Positions 48,299 through 64,000 of a DNA stretch of 64,000 nucleotides are shown here, piece after piece. Under the pieces are notes generated by a model that searched no databases, was not told the DNA's origin, and worked only from the letters and a program-made list of their open reading frames with translations. The first letter of the stretch is position 1, and each line of letters starts with the position of its first letter. The DNA is taken from the NCBI RefSeq assembly GCF_000243735.2, contig NZ_AHMP02000003.1:3308001-3372000 (forward strand), given 5' to 3'. Origin of the DNA: Leptospira kmetyi serovar Malaysia str. Bejo-Iso9. Lineage in GTDB: Bacteria > Spirochaetota > Leptospiria > Leptospirales > Leptospiraceae. The position numbers and the translations under genes were made by a program.

Positions 48299-48700
48299 TT
48301 AGGTGGACAAGACTCCGTAGATGATCACGAAGATTCCCGCAAGATTGGTCACGACTCCGATGGCGCCTAACAATTTTCCTAAGACCGGGTTTTCTTGGAA
48401 TTCGTCCTTGATTCCCTGAAGCCAGTTCGCCGTATCTTTCAACGCTAAAAATAAAGAAGAAACCGCGAACAGCGAAGCGCCGATCAAAGCCAAGTTTTCC
48501 GATAGATTTGCGTATCGAAACGCAACCACGAGACCCAATAACATGGCTCCTTGCATCAAAGAACCTATGTGCGCCGCTTGTAAGTAGCGGGAAGGATATT
48601 CCGCTTTCTTTCTTGCAAGAGCATAAGGAAAACCGGTTAAACTTCCGTAGGCAAGATTCAGGACGCCGGCCAGAATCAATATCTTTTCAGGTAAAAGCAT
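48299..48700 (-). CDS. Small four-helix membrane protein of unknown function
   Basis: 133 residues with four hydrophobic helices separated by short polar turns and an Asp/Asn loop (FALKDTANWLQGIKDEFQEN) before the last one. GAGGTG before the ATG at 48700 supports the start. No family motif is recognised. It stands convergent with the AlkC-like gene. Confidence 0.72.
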   Translation of the reverse strand: MLLPEKILILAGVLNLAYGSLTGFPYALARKKAEYPSRYLQAAHIGSLMQGAMLLGLVVAFRYANLSENLALIGASLFAVSSLFLALKDTANWLQGIKDEFQENPVLGKLLGAIGVVTNLAGIFVIIYGVLST

Positions 48701-48850
48701 GTCGCACCTCGTTAACGAAAGAAAATAACAGATAACGTTGAGTTCGTCTATAAGATTCCGCTCGGGAACGATTACAAAATTTCGGAATTCGATTTTGCGA
48801 TCCGATTCGTTTTTCGTTACGTTGATTGATTTAGCGGGCTAAAGGGGGTT

Positions 48851-48886
48851 AAAAATAAAAAACCCCGCCGTTTGAAGGGCAGGGTT
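48851..48886 (-). terminator. Intrinsic terminator of the FcpA-like gene
   Basis: On the minus strand AACCCTGCC and GGCGGGGTT form a GC-rich stem followed by TTTTTTATTTTT, 30 bases after the stop. Confidence 0.82.
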
Positions 48887-48916
48887 CGTTTCCATTTCGT
48901 TTGAAAGAGAGTGTGA

Positions 48917-49860
<944 letters not shown>

Positions 49861-49867
49861 TATTAGG

Positions 49868-49901
<34 letters not shown>

Positions 49902-50011
49902 ACTATCGGACTTACAATCCGAGATATAAACTAGGAACGAATTTTTTTTCCACTTTCTTCCAAATAAGCGACATAAGAGTCGTTTTTCTCGATTTGGGAA
50001 GGATCTTTTTC

Positions 50012-50040
50012 TTTTTTGGTCGGAATTCCGGACCGAAAAA
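50012..50040. promoter_or_regulatory. Long palindrome with GAATTC core
   Basis: The arms are TTTTTTGGTCGG and CCGGACCGAAAAA, one bulge, around AATT. With A/T runs on both sides it can be a bidirectional terminator or an operator between two divergent genes. A terminator would be odd here because no gene end is close. Confidence 0.5.
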
Positions 50041-50094
50041 GCTTTCCCTACTTTCTTTTGTTCGTTGCATTTTTCCAGCAGATTCTTCTTTCAT

Positions 50095-50117
50095 AAAAGG
50101 TTTTCCTTCAACCTTTT
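50095..50117 (+). promoter_or_regulatory. Leader hairpin of the DnaC-like gene
   Basis: AAAAGGTT and AACCTTTT are perfect 8-bp arms around TTCCTTC, 24 bases before the ATG at 50142. It would form in the 5' end of the mRNA. Confidence 0.4.
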
Positions 50118-50141
50118 GGTGAAAAAACTGGAATTACCGGT

Positions 50142-50995
<854 letters not shown>

Positions 50996-50999
<4 letters not shown>

Positions 51000-51428
51000 A
51001 AGAAGCATTTCTTTCCTTAGGATCCAATCTCGGAAACCGCGCCGAGTTTTTGAAAATCGCCGTTCGCAAACTCAAGAACACGATCGGAATCGAAGTGATC
51101 AAAGAATCCGAACCGATGAACACGCTCGCGTTGGAAGTCACGGATCAACCCGATTTCTTAAATCAGATTTTGAAAATCGAAACCACTTTCAATCCGGAAG
51201 AATTGCTCGAAGTCGCGCTTCGCATCGAAAAGGAAATGGGCCGAGTTCGCGAAATCGAAAAGGGTCCTCGCGAAATCGACATCGATATTTTAACATACGA
51301 TATCGTAACGATGCACACAAAAGGTTTGCATCTTCCGCATCATTCTCTCTTTACCCGTCCTTTTATCCGGGATATTTTGGAATCGATCGGCGAAGGTTCG
51401 TTATACGAGCATTTTACCGGAGGCGAAT

Positions 51429-51445
<17 letters not shown>
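50996..51445 (+). CDS. folK: 6-hydroxymethyl-7,8-dihydropterin pyrophosphokinase
   Basis: 149 residues. AFLSLGSNLGNRAEFL, TDQPDFLNQILKIET, RVREIEKGPREIDIDIL (with the Asp pair that binds Mg) and LHLPHHSLFTRPFI are signature HPPK segments. The enzyme puts pyrophosphate on the pterin in folate synthesis. The ATG at 50996 overlaps the previous stop (ATGA), and GGAGGAAGAAG precedes it. It overlaps panB by 17 bases, so the three genes form one unit. Confidence 0.93.
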
Positions 51446-52249
<804 letters not shown>

Positions 52250-52279
52250 CAATAGAAGCTTGTAAACTAAGGGAGAATA

Positions 52280-53440
<1,161 letters not shown>

Positions 53441-53475
53441 TCAGAGAGTAAATAAAAGGCCCGATTGGTTTTGCG

Positions 53476-53509
53476 AAGGCGGTCTTGAGTTTTCAAGATC
53501 GCCTTTTTT
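53476..53509 (+). terminator. Intrinsic terminator after the DAHP synthase-like gene
   Basis: AAGGCGGTCTTGA and TCAAGATCGCCTT form a 13-bp stem with one mismatch, followed by TTTT. Confidence 0.88.
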
Positions 53510-53571
53510 GTTTTTAGGGAGAGGGGGAATTTTTAAAATTCGTTTTTGCTATTGTTGTAGAAACAAAGTTT

Positions 53572-53695
53572 TGTAGGAACTCCTGCGTTTGTTTTAAAGT
53601 TCAGTAAAGATTCGTTCTCGAAACTTTTGTAGGAACTACCACGATTCTCCCTGATTTCATTTGATTCTCAGAACAAAAAACGTAGGAACTCATAC
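53572..53695 (+). repeat. Three TGTAGGAACTACCAC-type copies
   Basis: The exact 15-mer is at 53628-53642; degenerate forms TGTAGGAACTCCTGC (53572-53586) and CGTAGGAACTCATAC (53681-53695) flank it. The same 15-mer occurs twice at 14280-14333. Confidence 0.7.
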
Positions 53696-53709
53696 ATTTT
53701 TAAAATATT

Positions 53710-54585
53710 CTACGGAATCGGAGGCGCCGCGGCGGGCGAAGGAGAAGTCGACGCAGGCTTTTTCGTATCCTTCAAACGTTTGATATACCATTGCATCATG
53801 TTTTGCTGATTGTCTTCCCAATTGAATTCACTGTAATGAGAAAACGCTTTTTCCGAAGCGCAGTAAGTCTGCGGAGAAAACTGAATCGGTCGATTCGTTA
53901 CGGCCGAAGCGATTTCTTTTCCCATTTTCGTGGAAGTTTTGCAAACGGAATGAAAATAACTTTCATGAACCGTCGTATCGGTTTTCGCGGATTCAAAATC
54001 GAAATCCTTTGCGTTGGCCGCGGTGAGAATTTTTAGGATTTTTTCGGATTCGTTGGGTTTGTTTTTACGGATCGAATTCGCGGCCTCCAAATGAATGTTC
54101 TTGCCGTCCTTGTCGAACAGATTCACATTCGCACCTTTGAATATTAAAAATTCTGCAACATCGGATAACCCTTTCATAATCGCCCTTTGCAGGGGAGAAT
54201 AGCCGTTTATATCCAAAACGTTCGGATCCGCGCCCGCACCGATCAAAACCTTGGTCATTTCAAGATCGTTCGAATAAATCAAGGCTGTATCTCTGCCGAT
54301 CGGAAATCGTCCCACGTAAGGAATCAATCGAAAACATTCGTAATTACGCACATTCGGATTGGAACCTTTGGAAAGAAGAAGTTCGACGAGTTCCATATTC
54401 TTATCGTGAACCGCTATGCTCAAGGCGTTGTAACATTCTCCGACCGCGTTTACGTCCTCTCCTTGTGCGATTAAGGAACGGACTTGTTCCGTGTCCTTTT
54501 CTTTTACGGCGCGAATGATCTTCGTGTCCCGGCTGCATTGATGGAAAAGAATCGAAACACAGAATAGGAAAATTAGATTTTTCAT
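53710..54585 (-). CDS. Ankyrin-repeat lipoprotein
   Basis: 291 residues. The signal ends in ILFHQC, a lipobox. About four ankyrin repeats follow (for example VKEKDTEQVRSLIAQGEDVN and GYSPLQRAIMKGLSDVAEFL), then a less regular region and a Pro/Ser/Ala-rich tail (ASTSPSPAAAPPIP). Ankyrin repeats bind protein partners; the lipid anchor puts them in the envelope. The partner is unknown. It faces the repeat-bearing gap. Confidence 0.85.
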   Translation of the reverse strand: MKNLIFLFCVSILFHQCSRDTKIIRAVKEKDTEQVRSLIAQGEDVNAVGECYNALSIAVHDKNMELVELLLSKGSNPNVRNYECFRLIPYVGRFPIGRDTALIYSNDLEMTKVLIGAGADPNVLDINGYSPLQRAIMKGLSDVAEFLIFKGANVNLFDKDGKNIHLEAANSIRKNKPNESEKILKILTAANAKDFDFESAKTDTTVHESYFHSVCKTSTKMGKEIASAVTNRPIQFSPQTYCASEKAFSHYSEFNWEDNQQNMMQWYIKRLKDTKKPASTSPSPAAAPPIP

Positions 54586-54759
54586 AAACGCGCCTTTTTA
54601 AAAAAATAAAAGAAGGAACCGGTTCTCCATTCTCCGTTTAAAAAAAGAATTTGAAAGAAATTTCCAAAAGAAATTCCGATCCTCATTGAAAAGGAAAGCC
54701 GAACTTCGATTTTGAAACGGAAAAAAAAGATAAAACGAAATATGAATGCGAAGTGAAAG

Positions 54760-55110
54760 TTAGGCGATCCCGAATTTCTTTTTGAGTTCGTCTCGGGTTT
54801 GTTCCCAAAGCGCCGGAGTTTTCAAACTCAGTGTGTACGAAGAATTGGAATCCGCGTTTTTTAAATGATGTTCCGCTTCAGCGACTAAGACTCTCAAATC
54901 CTCCAATCCGAAGTTAGCGGAAACGCCCTTGGTTTGATGCAGTTCGGCTTGAAGATCCGCGTCTTTTTTTTCTTCCGTAAAACGAACGATGTTTTTAACT
55001 CGAACTTCCATATTTGTAAGAAGGGATTCCACCATCTCCTTCAACCAAGCCGCTTCCTCTTCGTCGTCTCCTTGCTTCAGAGAATCCAGTCTGTTCCAGT
55101 CCACAAGCAT
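54760..55110 (-). CDS. Histidine phosphotransfer (Hpt) protein
   Basis: 116 residues, one helical-bundle domain. ELHQTKGVSANFG (phospho-His H58) fits the HxxKGxSxxxG signature, with T instead of L. It would carry phosphate between a hybrid kinase and a regulator. No kinase lies beside it; the hybrid kinase near 23-25 kb is a possible but unproven partner. Cytosolic. Confidence 0.82.
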   Translation of the reverse strand: MLVDWNRLDSLKQGDDEEEAAWLKEMVESLLTNMEVRVKNIVRFTEEKKDADLQAELHQTKGVSANFGLEDLRVLVAEAEHHLKNADSNSSYTLSLKTPALWEQTRDELKKKFGIA

Positions 55111-55181
55111 GTTCGTGACCTCGCTCCAAATATTTCCTTTTTTCGGGTTAAGACAAGCTACTTTTCAGTAAACTATACGGA

Positions 55182-55220
<39 letters not shown>

Positions 55221-55257
55221 GTCGATTTTTGTATTTTAGAACCGAAGTGAGGTCTAA

Positions 55258-56037
55258 ATGAAAATACATCCGACTGCGATTATCGACCCTCGAGCCGAAC
55301 TGCACGAATCCGTCGAGGTCGGTCCTTATTCCATTATCGAAGGACATGTTTCCATCCAAGAAGGTACGGTAATTGAGAACCACGTAAAAATTTGCGCGGG
55401 TTCCGAAATCGGAAAATTCAATCGTTTTCATCAAGGCGCCGTGATCGGGGTAATGCCTCAGGACTTAGGATTCAATCAACAGCTTTTGACGAAAACGATC
55501 ATCGGCGATCATAATATTTTTCGCGAATATGCGAATATTCATAAGGGAACAAAAGAAGATTCTCCCACCGTAATCGGAAATAAAAATTATTTCATGGGGA
55601 ATTCCCACGTCGGTCACGATTGTATACTCGGGAATAATAATATTCTTACCCACGGTTGTGTTCTCGCGGGTCACGTGACTCTCGGAAGTTTCGCTTTTAT
55701 TTCCGGTCTTGCGGCGGTTCATCAGTTTTGTTTCGTCGGGGACTACGCGATGGTCGCTGGTCTTGCAAAGGTCGTTCAGGACGTTCCTCCTTATTCCACC
55801 GTGGACGGAAATCCGAGCACCGTGGTCGGACTCAACAGCGTCGGTATGAAACGCGCTGGTTTTTCTCCGGACGTAAGAAACGCGATCAAACACGCGTATA
55901 AGGTCATCTATCATTCCGGAATGCCCACGAGAAAGGCTTTGGACGACCTCGAAGCCTCCGGAAATCTGATCGATCAAGTTAAGTATATTATAAAATTCTT
56001 TAGAGATAGCGACCGGGGAGTTACGGATCACAGGTGA
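55258..56037 (+). CDS. lpxA: Acyl-ACP--UDP-amino-sugar O/N-acyltransferase
   Basis: 259 residues: left-handed beta-helix with hexapeptide repeats, then an alpha-helical C-terminus. HQGAVIGVMPQDLGF, FREYANIHKGT and the catalytic histidine region GNSHVGHDC are LpxA hallmarks. It starts lipid A synthesis by adding a 3-hydroxyacyl chain; in Leptospira the known substrate is the 3-amino analogue of UDP-GlcNAc. GAGG lies before the ATG. Its stop overlaps galE by four bases. Confidence 0.93.
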   Translation: MKIHPTAIIDPRAELHESVEVGPYSIIEGHVSIQEGTVIENHVKICAGSEIGKFNRFHQGAVIGVMPQDLGFNQQLLTKTIIGDHNIFREYANIHKGTKEDSPTVIGNKNYFMGNSHVGHDCILGNNNILTHGCVLAGHVTLGSFAFISGLAAVHQFCFVGDYAMVAGLAKVVQDVPPYSTVDGNPSTVVGLNSVGMKRAGFSPDVRNAIKHAYKVIYHSGMPTRKALDDLEASGNLIDQVKYIIKFFRDSDRGVTDHR

Positions 56038-57005
56038 GATTACTGATCACGGGCGGCGCCGGATATATTGGAAGTCACGTAGTCGCCCTTCTTCTTGAAA
56101 AAAAACACGAGCTTGTGATCGTGGACAACCTCGAAAAGGGAAACAAAGCCAATCTCTTTTCGGGTCCCGAGCTGATCCAAGGAAATATCCAGGACGATTC
56201 CGTTTTGGAAAAAGCATTTTCGAAACCGATCGACGCGGTGTTTCATTTCGCCGCTTGGAAGGCCGCCGGCGAATCGATGACCGATCCTTCCAAATACGCT
56301 CTGAACAATATCAACGGAACGTTAAAACTTCTTTCCTTTATGGAAAAGGCCGGAACGAGGAAGTTTATCTTTTCTTCTTCCGCGGCCGTTTACGGTTCTC
56401 CCGAATATCTTCCGATCGATGAGAATCATCCGGTTCATCCCGAAAATTATTACGGTTATACGAAACTTGCGGTTGAAGAGAATCTAAAATGGTTCGATCA
56501 ACTCAAAGGTTTTAAGTTTGCCGCATTACGTTATTTTAATGCGGCCGGTTACGATCCTCGGGGAAGAGTGCGCGGTTTGGAAAGAACTCCGGCCAATCTT
56601 CTTCCGATCATCATGGAAGCCGCTTCCGGAATGAGAAAAGAATTCGAGGTTTTCGGAACGGATTACGAAACTCCGGACGGAAGTTGTGTGCGCGATTATA
56701 TCCATGTAACCGATTTGGCAAAGGCCCACGTTTTAAGTTTGGAATATCTGGAAGCGGAAAAAAAATCCCTTACGGTGAACTTAGGTTCCGAAAAAGGATA
56801 TTCCGTTTTGGAAGTCATTCGTCTTGCCGAGGAAGTGGTCGGAAGTCCGATTCCTCATAAGATTTCCGGTAGAAGAGCGGGCGATCCCGCAAAACTTTTG
56901 GCTTCTTCCGCGATGGCTCAGAAATTACTTCAGTGGACGCCCGAATACAGCGACGCGAAAACCCTTTTGAAAACGATGTGGGACGTTTATCAGAATCCCG
57001 CGTAA
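56034..57005 (+). CDS. galE: UDP-glucose 4-epimerase family protein
   Basis: 323 residues, short-chain dehydrogenase fold: NAD-binding GGAGYIGSH, SSAAVYG and catalytic YYGYTK. VRDYIHVTDLAKAH and NLGSEKGYSVLEV are characteristic of GalE. It interconverts UDP-glucose/galactose or the N-acetyl forms for envelope sugars. The start is GTG at 56034, overlapping the lpxA stop (GTGA), so translation is coupled, and the two may act in one envelope pathway. Confidence 0.9.
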   Translation: MRLLITGGAGYIGSHVVALLLEKKHELVIVDNLEKGNKANLFSGPELIQGNIQDDSVLEKAFSKPIDAVFHFAAWKAAGESMTDPSKYALNNINGTLKLLSFMEKAGTRKFIFSSSAAVYGSPEYLPIDENHPVHPENYYGYTKLAVEENLKWFDQLKGFKFAALRYFNAAGYDPRGRVRGLERTPANLLPIIMEAASGMRKEFEVFGTDYETPDGSCVRDYIHVTDLAKAHVLSLEYLEAEKKSLTVNLGSEKGYSVLEVIRLAEEVVGSPIPHKISGRRAGDPAKLLASSAMAQKLLQWTPEYSDAKTLLKTMWDVYQNPA

Positions 57006-57040
57006 GCTATTCGCATAACGTTTTGCGTGGAAGCATCGAG

Positions 57041-57784
57041 TCAACGAATCGATTTACATTCCGGGTTGATGGAAGTCACGTATTCCAAGGGGAGGGATTG
57101 TAAAAATTCTCCCCCTAAAAATTTATCTTTGAACTGAATCTTTCCTTCCTTATACAATCGAACCCAATCTTCCTGCAGTTTGTTCGCGACCGGCGCATAA
57201 GACCAATGCCATTTTTCCTCGTTGTATCCTTTGTTTCCCCGGGAGTTTTTCGGAGAATAAGGTTGGCAGAATCCGAAACGTTTCGCGTTTTTGCTCATCC
57301 AGTTGTAAAACTTTTCTCCCCTTCCGCCTTTTTCAAAATAAGAATTTTCTAATGCGTTTAGATCCACGTCCGTTCCCCAGTGATGTCTGGAGGTTCCGGG
57401 TGCGCTTGAAAATTCCAAAATCAAGGAAATAATTTCTTGGGGAGTTTTTCCTTTTACGGGTTCTCTCATCTTTCTTTTTCCGGAATACTTTTCTTCCCAG
57501 ATTCCTTTTTGATCCTTAAAGGATCGGAACGCCGATACGATAAACGGTTTTTGTTTTTCTTCGGGGTTTTCCCTTTGATACGTTTGTATCATCTCGAGAA
57601 GTTTTTCCAAAACGTCTTTTCTTAGATAATGAATCCTGGATTCTCCCGGATTGGAATAAGCCGTAAGAACCGCTTCCTGTTTAAAATCGCCGAGAACGTA
57701 CGCTTCCGAGGAAACGTTTCCCGTTTGGGAAAAAATCGCGTTTTGAAAAAAGAAAAGTAAAACGATGGAGAATAGAATTTTCAT
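57041..57784 (-). CDS. Exported D,D-carboxypeptidase-like M15 peptidase
   Basis: 247 residues with a signal peptide (about 1-19). The VanY/M15 core shows SAFRSFKDQKG, then SSAPGTSRHHWGTDVDLN (H and D zinc ligands) and EKWHWSY (third ligand), giving the H-x6-D...H zinc set. It should trim peptidoglycan stem peptides in the periplasm. It is convergent with galE. No partner in an operon is visible. Confidence 0.88.
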   Translation of the reverse strand: MKILFSIVLLFFFQNAIFSQTGNVSSEAYVLGDFKQEAVLTAYSNPGESRIHYLRKDVLEKLLEMIQTYQRENPEEKQKPFIVSAFRSFKDQKGIWEEKYSGKRKMREPVKGKTPQEIISLILEFSSAPGTSRHHWGTDVDLNALENSYFEKGGRGEKFYNWMSKNAKRFGFCQPYSPKNSRGNKGYNEEKWHWSYAPVANKLQEDWVRLYKEGKIQFKDKFLGGEFLQSLPLEYVTSINPECKSIR

Positions 57785-58031
57785 ATCTGGTTGTCAGAAT
57801 CGAGGATTCTAAGTCTCTTGCAATGGTTTTTGTCCGATGGAATCCGCAAAATCTTGATTCGAAATCGATTCCATTCTTCGTTACGAATTCTTAATAAGGA
57901 TTGAAATTTTCCGGAAATGTGTACGTTTAGTGAGTCCGGTTTTCCGAATCCGAATTCTTTTGTTTAAAAAAACTGTACTTCTCGAGCGGGGATCGGATTT
58001 TAGTAAAAAAAATTTGAGGGAGATCTTTCCA

Positions 58032-58379
58032 ATGAAAAAGTGGTTCATCACTTCCCTGATTCCGTTTCTGTTGTTTACAAATTGTTACCTTTTCGATTCG
58101 ATCGGGCTTTCCATTCCTGATACCGTTTCCGGTAAAGAAGCGAAAAACCAAATTCTTACCAGCGCTTTGATCGGAGCGATCGCTTCCCCGGACAACACTG
58201 CGATTATCGCGGTCATCTCTCCACAGCTTGCGAAAGTAGACGAAGGTCGTTACTATAAAAAAGTGGACGTGGATGATTGTGCGAATTCCGCTCTGATCAT
58301 CAACATCGCTACGATCGATATCGGTGGTTTTACTTGTAACTTGGAGCCGAGAGAATACATTCTTTGGTACGTTTACTGA
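58032..58379 (+). CDS. Short Leptospira-type lipoprotein
   Basis: 115 residues. The signal ends in FLLFTNC, a lipobox. The mature part (SGKEAKNQILTSALIGAIA, NTAIIAVISPQLAKVDEGRYYKK, DCANSALIINIA) looks like the TIGR04452-type family of short Leptospira lipoproteins, an assignment I make from memory. GAGGGAGA precedes the ATG at 58032; the longer frame from 57930 is not used. A UUCG-loop hairpin follows. Confidence 0.78.
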   Translation: MKKWFITSLIPFLLFTNCYLFDSIGLSIPDTVSGKEAKNQILTSALIGAIASPDNTAIIAVISPQLAKVDEGRYYKKVDVDDCANSALIINIATIDIGGFTCNLEPREYILWYVY

Positions 58380-58396
58380 TTTTTGAAACTGCGGCG

Positions 58397-58414
58397 GGCG
58401 GACTTCGGTTCGCC
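58397..58414. terminator. UUCG-loop hairpin between convergent genes
   Basis: GGCGGAC-TTCG-GTTCGCC forms a 7-bp stem (one G-U) closed by the very stable C(UUCG)G loop. No T run follows, so it may slow or protect RNA ends more than stop transcription. Confidence 0.5.
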
Positions 58415-58490
58415 TTCCGTTAAAGCGAAATCGCGCGAATTCGATCGCAAATGAATTGTTAAGCGACAAGGCGAATTCTAAATCTTCCGA

Positions 58491-61760
<3,270 letters not shown>

Positions 61761-61762
61761 GG

Positions 61763-62764
<1,002 letters not shown>

Positions 62765-62809
62765 TTCAATCGACCCGAAACGTTACCGTCTCTTTTGCGC
62801 TACACCCTA

Positions 62810-62838
62810 ATTATAAAAAAGGGAAGCTGTACACTCAA
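62810..62838 (-). promoter_or_regulatory. Sigma70-type promoter of the phosphoesterase-recG operon
   Basis: On the minus strand TTGAGT (62833-62838), 17 bases, TATAAT (62810-62815). The -10 is perfect and the -35 has four of six matches. The start of the first gene lies 46 bases beyond. Confidence 0.7.
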
Positions 62839-62877
62839 TTTAGAAATGCGTTACGGAATGTCCAACCTTTCTAAAGA

Positions 62878-63567
<690 letters not shown>

Positions 63568-63574
63568 GGGAGAT

Positions 63575-63635
<61 letters not shown>

Positions 63636-63695
63636 CTTTCGGATTCGATTTACGAAAGAATTTTTTTCGACTTAACCTGTCATTGAGGAGCTTTC

Positions 63696-64000
<305 letters not shown>

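Noticed and set aside
57785..58031. Hairpin GGAATC/GATTCC before the short lipoprotein gene
   Set aside because: Arms are short and separated by more than 20 bases in AT-rich sequence; a chance pairing is likely.

Overview
The window reads as chromosomal DNA of a Leptospira species, probably from the pathogen-related clades. Four things point there: spirochaete-type lipoboxes on many short lipoproteins; an abundant periplasmic protein that looks like the flagellar coiling protein FcpA; a 5S rRNA gene standing alone, as is known for Leptospira's unlinked rRNA genes; and LpxA with other lipid A functions. By eye the base composition is richer in G+C than L. interrogans. Species cannot be fixed from sequence reading alone. 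I see no transposase, prophage, CRISPR array, tRNA gene or obvious island, so this is mostly core genome.

Layout. 1-7.2 kb: the 5' end of a lipid A acyltransferase gene diverges from queE, an SNF2/RapA-like helicase, pheT and a gamma-class carbonic anhydrase. 7.2-12.6 kb: lipoprotein, a cytochrome oxidase subunit IV-like protein, an ATP-grasp-like protein, an exported protein of unknown role and a UMF1-type transporter. 12.7-15.7 kb: BFD ferredoxin-like protein, RibD C-terminal reductase and a GT51 transglycosylase, facing a cytochrome c and a PlsC-like acyltransferase. 15.8-22.4 kb: 5S rRNA, a large membrane protein, ppnP and the gcvT-gcvH-gcvP glycine cleavage operon. 22.8-30.5 kb: hybrid histidine kinase, AraC and GFA genes, a HbpS/GlcG protein, a GDPD lipoprotein and an old-yellow-enzyme (OYE) reductase. 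30.6-37.3 kb: TetR regulator divergent from the OYE, DUF819 permease, DUF4846 lipoprotein, a membrane-bound LuxR-type regulator with a membrane protein and methyltransferase, and an HtrA-like protease. 37.4-48.7 kb: lipoprotein, two tandem OYE paralogues, thioesterase-like protein, ceramidase-like lipoprotein, quinone reductase, prenyl synthase, tlyA and an AlkC-like repair protein. 48.9-53.4 kb: FcpA-like protein, DnaC-like ATPase, folK, panB and a DAHP-synthase-like enzyme with a changed metal site. 53.7-64 kb: ankyrin lipoprotein, Hpt protein, lpxA-galE, a VanY-like peptidase, a phosphoesterase/nucleotidyltransferase/zinc-ribbon/recG operon, an unknown protein and the start of gpsA.

Themes. 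Several genes handle reactive electrophiles, flavin reductions or alkylation damage (three OYE enzymes, GFA, quinone reductase, AlkC-like, RecG). Several regulators come with visible DNA dyads that suggest local control. The strongest regulatory candidates are: (i) the TetR/OYE divergent pair with two TACC-N4-GGTA sites 45 bp apart; (ii) the membrane LuxR regulator, whose downstream gap holds a perfect 14-bp palindrome, an 11-bp direct repeat at 31-bp spacing and a hairpin abutting the next start codon; (iii) a TTGTTAC-N7-GTAACAA dyad before the second tandem OYE; and (iv) two dyads between AraC and GFA. The most unusual enzyme is the DAHP-synthase-like protein in which the metal-binding Cys is Asp. 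The tight phosphoesterase-nucleotidyltransferase-zinc ribbon-recG operon has a near-consensus promoter and is the best candidate for an undescribed nucleic-acid system.
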